Shown here one piece after another: positions 26,634 to 35,238 of a DNA stretch of 64,000 nucleotides. Numbering within the stretch: position 1 is the stretch's first letter; every line of letters begins with the position of its first letter. A program made the translations under genes and the position numbers. The DNA lies in the NCBI GenBank assembly GCA_023251875.1, contig JAHEXY010000008.1, forward strand, positions 1 through 64,000, written 5' to 3'. The stretch is from Bacteroidota bacterium. GTDB taxonomy: Bacteria; Bacteroidota; Bacteroidia; JAHEXY01. The notes beneath the pieces are model-generated. The model worked only from the letters and a program-made list of their open reading frames with translations. It made no database searches and had not been told where the DNA came from.

Positions 26634-29600
26634 TTATCTACTTTCTGTTGGTGTATGGTATTCTGTTTCCATTAATGTTTTTACACCTTTTATGGTTTCT
26701 TTTTCTTTACGTACTAATTGGCCTTCGTCATTGTATTGGTAAAACAAGCCAAAGTTTTGATCATCAAATGATGCTACTACTTTGTAGGTAGCCGGATCGT
26801 ACACATAGCTTTCCATTTTTGCATTGAGGGGTTGTACACGTATATCATCAATATAAATTGATGGGGCGCTAGAGCCCTTATCCATTGTCATATACACTTG
26901 TAAACCATAATCTGTAATAGGAATGGTTGTATGTAGTCCAAAATCGGCCCATTTAGATGGTGTAATTTTGGCTTCGTACAATGTCCATTCTCCGGTGCGC
27001 GCAATGCTAGTGAAAGTAACATCAGAAAAATTATCTGTGCCTGTATGAGCAGGCCCATAGCTACCATCGGTACTTGATACCGTTAAGTTGTATGCAGAAG
27101 CATCACGCAGTTTGATTGTAGGTATATAATCTCCTGCTTTTACCCATATTTTTACTGATAGACCTACACTTTTTAATTGATCGGTTCTTTCGCGAGAATC
27201 GAATAGATTAAAAGCTCCCCAATATCCGGTTGTTGTATTTTTGGGCACTCCCAAAACCATAACAGTAGCAGTAATAGCTGTCGTACTTACTTTCAGTGAA
27301 TTATTACCGGAATGTGCAGTACCTTCGGCTAAAGTGCTTGATGTTGTAGTAATTTCTTCTCCACCGTTGTATTCAAAACTTTCGAATAAGGTTGAGAGGT
27401 ATTCTGCATTTTGGGCTGCTAAATACACCAATCCTCCACCATAGCCCATTTTATTGCAGCTATAAATATCGTATAAGTTTTTTTCTTCGCAGGCATTACC
27501 ATTAGGTGTGTATGAGGTAGCAGTATTGATGTTTTTCCATTTGCTACTGTTACTACTTGTGTTTGACCAATTAAATGCTTTGAAATCTTGTATAATACCT
27601 GCATCATAAGCTTTATCAGCAGCATTACTCATGCCACTAATATCACCCCAAAACGAATAGGTATTTTGCAGATGCCATTTACCAACTTCACCAGTTTCAA
27701 CTTTATTAGTAGAAGTAGCACCATAAGTATCTTTTAGTTCGCTTTCCATTGTCCAGGTATCAGTATACGTTGCAGCAGAAGCATTTAAAACACTATCATC
27801 CTCGATGCCATAAGTGGTAAGACTACCTGCCATAGTAGTAAGCAAATTGGCTTTACCGCTTTTAATGATTGTTAATTCAACTTCTCCATCTGTAGTGCTG
27901 GAAGATGCATATCCTGTAGGACTAGTAAGAAATAGATACTCGTTATAAATACTTGTAATATTATAGATTTCTTTTGTACTGTTTCCGGTTTTATTAAGTT
28001 CAATTAAATCTCCAACAGCAAAATGATCTGTTACATCACTATATTTGCTTCCGCTGAAAACTACAGAATAGGTAGGCCCACCCATAAAAAGACCTTTTGT
28101 AGCTGTTATACCTCCACCACCACTTGTAAAAGAATAACCTTCGGACCCTGCTTTTTGCCCCATGCCATCGTAATAAAAATGGGCAGGAAAATTATAGGAG
28201 TCGTATTTTCCTTCATGGGCATCTTTATTGTCAAACACCATTTGATCATAATTGCCTGAAGATTCTTGTACCAATACATCACCTGTTTTGGCATCAAAAT
28301 ATTTATTAGATACTACATGGTAAGTACCATCAATATAATTGGTAACACTTTTAACTACCGGAGGAAAATAAAGAATATGATTGGTAATGTGCATCTGAAT
28401 ATATGAATCGTCATTTGTTTGAAAATAAAATGGAATAGCATAAGGTATTTCATAAGGCGTCCATAGCATGATACCGGCCTCAACAGAAGCATGCCCTTCC
28501 CTTACAGTTTCTTCAACTTTTTTACTGTAGCATACTATCTCATCTTCTTTGCCCAATTGTGCTGTACCGTATACAGGCCCTGAACTTGTATAATTTGTTA
28601 GGGTAGGAATTTCTTCACCGGGTTCAAAATAATTGTATTCGGTACTTGCCAATAAACTACATTGGGTGGGATCATTAATATAAGCATAAGCCCCATCGTA
28701 TTGCATATTAACTTTTGGCTTGCCATGCATATTGGGTATTACAAAGCGATAGCCCTGAATTGCCTTATAATCTGCCTTTGTTTTGTTTACAAAAAAAGCG
28801 AAATCAGTAGATTCTTCTTTTGAGTAATTAACTCCAGGTAAACCAAGATCAGTAAAATCTACTCCTGTAAGCGTATTAGTTGTATTGCCTGTCCAATCAT
28901 AAGGATAATCTTTTGCGGTATAAAATGTATTTACCGAAAAGCCATTATTGGTTGTACCTGAATAAATATTTTTTGAAACCACTCTCGAATAGCCTATAGT
29001 TGGGCCGGGTAAAAGATATTCTCCAACAGGGCCTTCAAATTGTTTTCTATCTTCGCCAGAAACCATAACCTGATCGCTGGAAGATTCTGAACGTTTTTGT
29101 AAATAACCTATCAAGGCATTTTCTTCACGGTTGGGTTCATTGGCAGCTACTCCGCTGCTTTCACCATCTTCGGTTTGGTATATGTATTCGTTTCCATACA
29201 CCCGCTTATCTGTATTATCTGTTTCAATACCCGGATCGTAAGTAAGTAATCTTTTTACCCTTACACCTCCACCTTTTTTAGCATGTGGTAATGGAATTCT
29301 TAAATAGCTGTGACCATTTTCCGTATCAAAACTTTTGCAATTATCTTCACCCACCTTATCAGTGATATCACCAACTAAATCAAATAAAGACATTATTGCC
29401 GATTCCTGGTCATCAGAAATATCCATGGTATTATCGCAATCGTTTACTTTTATTCCTTTGTTTGCCCTATAATATTCTTGACAAGCTTCGCAAGGAGAAC
29501 CATTGCCTTCAGATTCCCCTGGGTTACCTAATTGAATGTATAAATAACGATAATGAGGATCATATGAAGATCCATTATACTCACTACCCACTGCCATAAC

Positions 29601-32600
29601 ATTTGCATAGCCGGTAATGTATTCTTGCCCACAACTGGTTTCACTAAGATTATAAAGAAATTTGAAATACATTTTTTTATTTTTCTTGCCATTGTTTATA
29701 AAATTTTCTTTTATGTAATCTATTATATAGGCAGTATCGGCTGTAGCAATACCTAATGCATTTAGTGTAAGTGTATCTATAAAATACTTTGCGCCATAAG
29801 CTCCTTTTTCATCACCAGCAATATAATCTTCCACGCCACTTATGCTTACCATTTCCATTGCTTTACGGTCTTGCACATAGTTGTAATCATTTTGTTCGTA
29901 CTGTACATGAATTTCGGCTCCGGTAGGTAATTTAATTCTTTTTAAATGCCAAGCAGCAGGATCAAAAGTAGCAGAAGGTGTTGCTTGATCGACCCAAGGG
30001 AAATAATTTTCGTAATGATTTGTGGTACCATTTTCTTGGTACATACCCCATACATCAGAATTATCGGCATTGTAATCAGGGTTTTGATTTACTGTACTAG
30101 CGGCATAGTCGCTAACAATGCTTAAAGTATCGTTTGTTTCATTACCAAATGGTGAAGGATAAGTAATATCAGTAGGATAAGCATATTCGAAGGTATAAGG
30201 TGAAATACCTGTATTGTGTACGTTTGCATATTCGAACCAAATTTTTGTTAAAGTTCGCTTGCCGTTTGATCCATTAGCACCATCTGAATTGGGTTGGCCT
30301 TTCACTAAAGAATTATCATATTCAAAGTGTACTGTTTTAATTAATTCACCTTGGTTGCCTTCTTCATCTTTAGCATATAGTTTTATGGTTTTTAAATAAT
30401 GTAATCTTTGAGTGCCTTGTGCGCTTGAACTAGTATTAGCAGAGGCATCATCAGCTGCGCTTAAGCCATCCGTTCTTTTTTCAGTTGAAGTTGAGCTATT
30501 ATCATTTAATTCGAAAACCGCAATATGAGTAGCTGTTTCTATAGAAGATACATAAGCAACTTCTCTATCTCCACTTTCGTAAGAACCTAAATCGTCTTTA
30601 GCATTTGAAATATCACCTGGGATATAAGTAAGCCCGCGGTAAGGATTTCTCCAATGGTAATAGGCCGTACTTTCTGTTCCTTTTTCACCATAGGTTTTTG
30701 TATAATTAAATTTGGTCCACCCGCCAAAATCATCAGCATCTGGGCCATTATGGTCAACATCTATATAATCTGGTGTAGTAACTTCAGTAAGTAAAAAACT
30801 AGAAGCATAACGATCTTTTGTTTCATGCCCAAATTTACGTTCAGCATTATTTTCATTTGCATAAACAATGTGATCGGTAACCGAAGCATCAACACTAAAG
30901 CTAATTTGTTTTTCGTTTTTTGCATATAAGGGTAAGCCATATACATAACGAATGCCTTGTTTATTGGTAACTTCAAATTCTCCAATTCGTTTATCGAGAT
31001 TATCAGTTGACGACTCACCTCGGTCGGTTAAGGCATCAATATCGCTTCTTAAAGAATATTTAGTAAGAGGCATATCCTTTGTATCTGTTTCCAGCATTTG
31101 CTCATTAGTATGGTAGCCAACAAAAGTTGATCTGTTAACACCTTCACCATCGTTTACCGTTTTATATATCTCTTGATTCATTTCATATCCACTGCTGCCA
31201 CTTAGTTTTGCTGATTTTAATGCATCATTATCTGTAAAAGAAGCAGAGCCACCCATATCGCCTTTAAAGCGGAAATAATATTTTTCAAAAGCCCCATCAT
31301 TCCAAAAAGCGTAGTCATCATTGGCATTGGCATCATCCCATTTTCCAATACTTATATTATGGCCACCATTATTATCATCTGAAGCACTTACATCAGTAGA
31401 GTATGATTCGGTAGCACCAACAGTAACATGTGAACCAAAAAAGGCTGAGTTGGAATGAGAATGTGTATAGGCTGGAAAAAACTCTCCCGGAGCAGAACTG
31501 TAAGCACGCATAGAGCCTGAAACACCTTCGCCCACCACAATAAAATCATCGGCCGAAGAATACGGTATGGGTAGAAGTTCATCTCTTAAATTATAGTCTT
31601 CTTCTTTTTCAACAGAGAAATCTAAAAGTACATTAGCGGTTGAGAGCGCAGTTTTTTGCACATCAGAATATAAATAACCATAGCCATATCTAACTTTCTC
31701 CTCGGTTACTGTTTGATCAACATAACTACCCGAAAGTGTTGCGCCAATACCAATAGGAATAGGGGATGGAGCAAGGTAAACGCCTGCGCTAAACGTATAA
31801 GAATTGCCTACATATTCTGATAAAGAGCCGGGAAATGAATTATTACCTAATGAATACCCTTGTAGTCTACTTGATGAAGTAGAAAAAAGTTGAGCGTTAT
31901 TAGATAGATGTTTTGAAAGTTGGCTAAATAAACCTTGATTATAGGGAATTTTAGCGTCACTTAAAGCTGATTGAGCAACCGAAAGAGCTGATGATATCAT
32001 ATACATGATGGGATTTTCTTTGCTATAGCTATAACGCACGCCAGTGTCATCATCTGTGATTCCGGGGTTAACTGAAATAGTTGTATTTTTCCAGCCTAAA
32101 TGGTAAGATATATAGGGTATGTTTTGCAGGGTTAAACCTTTGTAATTATTATAAGCCAATACACTAGTGATGCCTACTCCAACCCCGGCTATTGCGTCTA
32201 TTAATGCTTTAATAACTTCAGATGGTATACCAAATGCACGTAGGTTGATGGTTTCAGTTGCGGTAAGTGAAAAGGTTGTATTTTTGGGCATTTTATTATA
32301 ATAAGTAACATCTCCATAGTATAAATCATCTGCAAGGCCACGCTTGTTGCGGATAATGGCACCGGGGTTTAGCGTCCAACCAAAGCCCACCCATGAAGCA
32401 TCATCTTCTTGTGTTACGCCACTGTGGTATGAAAGAGAAAGCGGGTAACCGCCACCATTTGGGCCGGGTACTTCTAACAAGGGTATGTTGTAGGTAAATG
32501 CTCCGGTAAATGGGTCAACCATGTTGGTAGTGCTTACCGATTCGAAGTTTGAAAACTCCGGAGATGAAGGCCCACCTGTTAAAGCATAGGTTTTATTGGA

Positions 32601-32672
32601 GAAAAAGCAGCACTGTGTTAAGATTGAAATTGCAAGAAATACTGAAAGTGCTTTACGTAGTAATTTTTTCAT
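26634..32672 (-). CDS. Giant secreted SpvB/RHS-like protein A1 (2012 aa)
   Basis: Signal peptide MKKLLRKALSVFLAISILTQ.., then TGGPSSPEF, TNMVDPFTGAFTYN and WVGFGWTLNPGAI, the shared N-terminal block of A2 (362-8266). The conserved module around DPAAWHLKRIKLPTGAEI, the ERKQFEGPVGEYLLPG-like segment and the closing YVYDPATYKVVASF / LFYQYNDEGQL motifs run colinearly with A2. It lacks A2's CxxC-containing insertion and C-terminal extension, so A1 is the simpler form. No catalytic motif and no T9SS sorting domain are visible. It lies directly after the LytTR regulator gene and before the Ig/RHS giant B1, 384 bases apart. Its promoter has the LytTR-type direct repeat and a 39-base leader. Confidence 0.85.
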   Translation of the reverse strand: MKKLLRKALSVFLAISILTQCCFFSNKTYALTGGPSSPEFSNFESVSTTNMVDPFTGAFTYNIPLLEVPGPNGGGYPLSLSYHSGVTQEDDASWVGFGWTLNPGAIIRNKRGLADDLYYGDVTYYNKMPKNTTFSLTATETINLRAFGIPSEVIKALIDAIAGVGVGITSVLAYNNYKGLTLQNIPYISYHLGWKNTTISVNPGITDDDTGVRYSYSKENPIMYMISSALSVAQSALSDAKIPYNQGLFSQLSKHLSNNAQLFSTSSSRLQGYSLGNNSFPGSLSEYVGNSYTFSAGVYLAPSPIPIGIGATLSGSYVDQTVTEEKVRYGYGYLYSDVQKTALSTANVLLDFSVEKEEDYNLRDELLPIPYSSADDFIVVGEGVSGSMRAYSSAPGEFFPAYTHSHSNSAFFGSHVTVGATESYSTDVSASDDNNGGHNISIGKWDDANANDDYAFWNDGAFEKYYFRFKGDMGGSASFTDNDALKSAKLSGSSGYEMNQEIYKTVNDGEGVNRSTFVGYHTNEQMLETDTKDMPLTKYSLRSDIDALTDRGESSTDNLDKRIGEFEVTNKQGIRYVYGLPLYAKNEKQISFSVDASVTDHIVYANENNAERKFGHETKDRYASSFLLTEVTTPDYIDVDHNGPDADDFGGWTKFNYTKTYGEKGTESTAYYHWRNPYRGLTYIPGDISNAKDDLGSYESGDREVAYVSSIETATHIAVFELNDNSSTSTEKRTDGLSAADDASANTSSSAQGTQRLHYLKTIKLYAKDEEGNQGELIKTVHFEYDNSLVKGQPNSDGANGSNGKRTLTKIWFEYANVHNTGISPYTFEYAYPTDITYPSPFGNETNDTLSIVSDYAASTVNQNPDYNADNSDVWGMYQENGTTNHYENYFPWVDQATPSATFDPAAWHLKRIKLPTGAEIHVQYEQNDYNYVQDRKAMEMVSISGVEDYIAGDEKGAYGAKYFIDTLTLNALGIATADTAYIIDYIKENFINNGKKNKKMYFKFLYNLSETSCGQEYITGYANVMAVGSEYNGSSYDPHYRYLYIQLGNPGESEGNGSPCEACQEYYRANKGIKVNDCDNTMDISDDQESAIMSLFDLVGDITDKVGEDNCKSFDTENGHSYLRIPLPHAKKGGGVRVKRLLTYDPGIETDNTDKRVYGNEYIYQTEDGESSGVAANEPNREENALIGYLQKRSESSSDQVMVSGEDRKQFEGPVGEYLLPGPTIGYSRVVSKNIYSGTTNNGFSVNTFYTAKDYPYDWTGNTTNTLTGVDFTDLGLPGVNYSKEESTDFAFFVNKTKADYKAIQGYRFVIPNMHGKPKVNMQYDGAYAYINDPTQCSLLASTEYNYFEPGEEIPTLTNYTSSGPVYGTAQLGKEDEIVCYSKKVEETVREGHASVEAGIMLWTPYEIPYAIPFYFQTNDDSYIQMHITNHILYFPPVVKSVTNYIDGTYHVVSNKYFDAKTGDVLVQESSGNYDQMVFDNKDAHEGKYDSYNFPAHFYYDGMGQKAGSEGYSFTSGGGGITATKGLFMGGPTYSVVFSGSKYSDVTDHFAVGDLIELNKTGNSTKEIYNITSIYNEYLFLTSPTGYASSSTTDGEVELTIIKSGKANLLTTMAGSLTTYGIEDDSVLNASAATYTDTWTMESELKDTYGATSTNKVETGEVGKWHLQNTYSFWGDISGMSNAADKAYDAGIIQDFKAFNWSNTSSNSSKWKNINTATSYTPNGNACEEKNLYDIYSCNKMGYGGGLVYLAAQNAEYLSTLFESFEYNGGEEITTTSSTLAEGTAHSGNNSLKVSTTAITATVMVLGVPKNTTTGYWGAFNLFDSRERTDQLKSVGLSVKIWVKAGDYIPTIKLRDASAYNLTVSSTDGSYGPAHTGTDNFSDVTFTSIARTGEWTLYEAKITPSKWADFGLHTTIPITDYGLQVYMTMDKGSSAPSIYIDDIRVQPLNAKMESYVYDPATYKVVASFDDQNFGLFYQYNDEGQLVRKEKETIKGVKTLMETEYHTPTESR

Positions 32673-32710
32673 ACTTAAGGGGTTTTGGTAATTATACTTA
32701 TCTTTTATTT

Positions 32711-32718
32711 AAAGGTTA
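32711..32718 (-). promoter_or_regulatory. Promoter-like block (sense TAACCTTT) for A1
   Basis: AAAGGTTACATTTTTATG on the plus strand, 38 bases before the start codon, is nearly identical to the stretches at 8459 and 10657. Confidence 0.55.
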
Positions 32719-32772
32719 CATTTTTATGTAATTAGTTTATTTTCAATATTCTTATCTCTATAGGTATAGTTT

Positions 32773-32802
32773 ATTTAATGGTTGTTTTGGCTTATTTAAT
32801 GG
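32773..32802 (-). promoter_or_regulatory. Predicted LytTR-type direct repeat upstream of A1
   Basis: ATTTAATGG at 32773-32781 and 32794-32802, a 21-bp period, with 54 bp to the promoter block at 32711. The LytTR gene ends 45 bases further upstream. Confidence 0.7.
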
Positions 32803-32803
32803 C

Positions 32804-32846
32804 ACCTCTCCCCGACCCTCTCCGAAGGAGAGGGCTGGGGTGAGGT
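32804..32846. repeat. GC-rich palindromic repeat after the LytTR gene
   Basis: Stem CCCTCTCC-GA-AGGAGAGGG between CCTCTCCCCG and CTGGGGTGAGG; it abuts the stop codon of the LytTR gene and might act as its terminator. Confidence 0.85.
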
Positions 32847-33257
32847 TTATAATAACTCTAGTCGCTTCATTAATGCTTCGCGTTTGTATCTCGACACTTC
32901 AATTTTTTTGTCATCATTCATTAATACAAAGCCGCCTTCTTTTTTATAATATTTTTTTATGTGGTATAAATTAACCAGATGAGATTTGTGTATGCGTTCG
33001 AAATAATTTTCGGCCAATGCTGATTCGTAGTCTTTGAGGGTTTTTGCTATAAGCAAAGTTTCACCATCAGCAAAAAATATTTTGGTATAGTTTACTTCGG
33101 CTTCCATGCGAATGATATCACGGAGCCATACCATCCAAATTCCATCATTGGTAGGAATGGGAATTTTTTTGGTTTTACAGGATAACTTATTTGAAGTATC
33201 AGTAACTGATTTTAAAATTTTTTTAACATCAGGGGCAATAGATTCTTGGTTGCTCAT
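32847..33257 (-). CDS. LytTR-domain transcription regulator without receiver domain
   Basis: 136 aa. Residues about 40-134 form a LytTR DNA-binding domain: a first strand with WMVWLRDIIRMEAEVNYTKI, the middle strand ETLLIAKTLKDYESAL, and the hallmark FERIHKSHLVNLYHIKKY. The N-terminal 40 residues contain no receiver or membrane segment, so its activating input is not visible in the sequence. LytTR proteins bind two 9-bp direct repeats with a 12-13 bp spacer. Four sites of that geometry lie in this window, one just downstream of this gene in front of A1, so a local activator role is inferred. The gene heads the leftward giant-protein locus. The 266 bases upstream (33258-33523) show no further gene. 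Confidence 0.9.
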   Translation of the reverse strand: MSNQESIAPDVKKILKSVTDTSNKLSCKTKKIPIPTNDGIWMVWLRDIIRMEAEVNYTKIFFADGETLLIAKTLKDYESALAENYFERIHKSHLVNLYHIKKYYKKEGGFVLMNDDKKIEVSRYKREALMKRLELL

Positions 33258-33523
33258 ATTAATGGGGGTTAACTAATGAGTTTAGGGTAATTTATATGCA
33301 ATAATTGCAAAATGAAAATCTGTTTTTTGAAAATTTCTGAGTTCTGGAACAGTAATAAAAACGGCAGAGTGTTGTATTATGTATTTTAAATCAGATAGTT
33401 AGTGATAGATGAAAAGAAAAGAAAATTAGGATTCTAAGTGTGATGTGCTATTTTTGTTTTAGTATTTTGCTTTTCTTTACATGCCTAAAAAAGTAATTAT
33501 TAAAATATAGAAACATTTACAAC

Positions 33524-35062
33524 TTGAAACATCCCGATATATTTATACTTATACAATCTTTAAGCCCTTCGGAAAAGAGGTATTTTAAACTGTTTGCATC
33601 TCAGCAAGTAAAAGAAGAAAAAAATGCCCATATAAAACTGTATGATCTACTTGAAAAACTAAATGCGTATAATGAAGAAAAAGTAAATGCTAAGTTGAAA
33701 TCATTTGGAGATCAAAAACAAATTGCTGCAATAAAAACCTATTTATATAACCTTATTTTAAAAAGCCTAAGAAATTATTATGCCGAAACTTCTACCGATT
33801 TAATTTTAAGTAATTTTTTGCAAGAAGCTGAAATTTTATTTGAAAGAGGCATGATTGAGCAATGTGATAAAATATTAGACAAGGCAATAAAAATGGCTTT
33901 GGGCTATGAAAAATTTGTGCTGCTTGTTGAACTATACAACAGAAAGGAACGCATTTTATTTTTGCAGTATACAAGAGAAATTCACGACAAACAAATTGGT
34001 GAATTGCAAAAAAGTAAAGATAGCATCAGGAATAAATCCATTTATCACAGTAAACTTGCTGTGTTAGGGCATGAAGTATTTTCGGTTTATAAAATTAAAT
34101 TGGCCAATAGAGATGATTTGCCAACCGACCTTGCTACTCTAGAAAATAGATATAAAGTATTGATTAAAGAAGGGGAAGACAATCCGGAAAAAAAATCTAT
34201 TTTATCGCAGAATCATATTAACTACATACAATTTTTATTGTACTGGATAGTAAATGATACTGAAAATGCATTTGAAGCACAAAAAAAACATTTAGAATTT
34301 ATGGAATTAAATTTTACTGTTTTTGAAGATCGAATTGGGAATTACATTAGCGTATTGCATAATTTTATGGATGTTTCATTTAAAATGAATCGTATAGATT
34401 TGTTTAATGAAACGTTACAAAAATTAAAAAAATTAGCCGATAAGCTTCAGAAAAAACTTACTGAACAACAAAATGTCCGTGTATTTAAAACCATAACTTT
34501 TGCGGAATACAATTGGTATATGCATAGTAGTAATTTTACAGACGCTGCTGCTTTTACAAAAAGTGTTATTGAACAATTGCCCCTGTACATTAATTTAATT
34601 GGAGAAGATGCTAAGTTGAGAATTTATTCATTTATCTCGTATGTGTTTTTTGGAAATGCGCAATTGAAAGAATCATTATTTTGGTTAAATAAATTTGTAA
34701 ATGAAACGGATTCAGATATCCGACCTGATCTGCAAATTTTTTCAAGAATGTTAAGACTATTAATTTTTTATGAAAATAAGAATATGGATTTATTAGAACA
34801 CTCCATAAAATCGTTTCAGAAATATATCAGTAAAAACAACACATCACAGCAATATGAAATATTAGTAATTGCATTATTAAAAAAATTAGTGATTGATGAT
34901 GAACCCTTATATATAAAAAAAACATTAGAATATTATCGCACTTTATTTACTGAATTAAAAAACGATAAAAAAGAAGCCAATGCTTTTATTTATTTTGATA
35001 TTATTGCTTGGATAGATAGTAAGCTGGAAGGTAAAACGTTTGCAGAAATAAAAAGAAGATAG
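33524..35062 (+). CDS. Helical-repeat hypothetical protein (512 aa)
   Basis: I know no function for it. It starts at TTG 33524 with LKHPDIFILIQSLSPSEKRYFKLFAS; the SLSPSEKRYFKLF stretch is a start region I associate with uncharacterised Bacteroidota proteins, and no in-frame ATG lies near. The protein is all-helical in appearance, rich in Lys, Glu and Leu, without signal peptide or membrane segment, and resembles TPR-like solenoids. It stands alone, divergent from the LytTR gene. A minisatellite begins at its stop codon. Confidence 0.75.
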   Translation: MKHPDIFILIQSLSPSEKRYFKLFASQQVKEEKNAHIKLYDLLEKLNAYNEEKVNAKLKSFGDQKQIAAIKTYLYNLILKSLRNYYAETSTDLILSNFLQEAEILFERGMIEQCDKILDKAIKMALGYEKFVLLVELYNRKERILFLQYTREIHDKQIGELQKSKDSIRNKSIYHSKLAVLGHEVFSVYKIKLANRDDLPTDLATLENRYKVLIKEGEDNPEKKSILSQNHINYIQFLLYWIVNDTENAFEAQKKHLEFMELNFTVFEDRIGNYISVLHNFMDVSFKMNRIDLFNETLQKLKKLADKLQKKLTEQQNVRVFKTITFAEYNWYMHSSNFTDAAAFTKSVIEQLPLYINLIGEDAKLRIYSFISYVFFGNAQLKESLFWLNKFVNETDSDIRPDLQIFSRMLRLLIFYENKNMDLLEHSIKSFQKYISKNNTSQQYEILVIALLKKLVIDDEPLYIKKTLEYYRTLFTELKNDKKEANAFIYFDIIAWIDSKLEGKTFAEIKRR

Positions 35063-35238
35063 GAGACGGAAGACGGGAGACGGAAGTCAGAAGACGGAAG
35101 TCAGAAGACGGGAGACGGAAGACGGAAGTCAGAAGACGGAAGTCAGAAGACGGAAGATTGAAGTCAGGAGCTGGAAGACGGGAGACCGAAGACCGAAGTT
35201 AAAAATACTTCCGACTTCTGACTTCGGTCTCCTGACTT
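35063..35238. repeat. Minisatellite of GACGGAAGTCAGAA-type units with inverted end
   Basis: Short units GAAGACGG, GAAGTCAGAAGACG and GGAGACGG alternate from 35063 to about 35200. They are followed by the complement (ACTTCCGACTTCTGACTTCG, 35207 onward), so the 3' part can fold back on the tandem array. It fills the space between two convergent genes. Confidence 0.9.
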
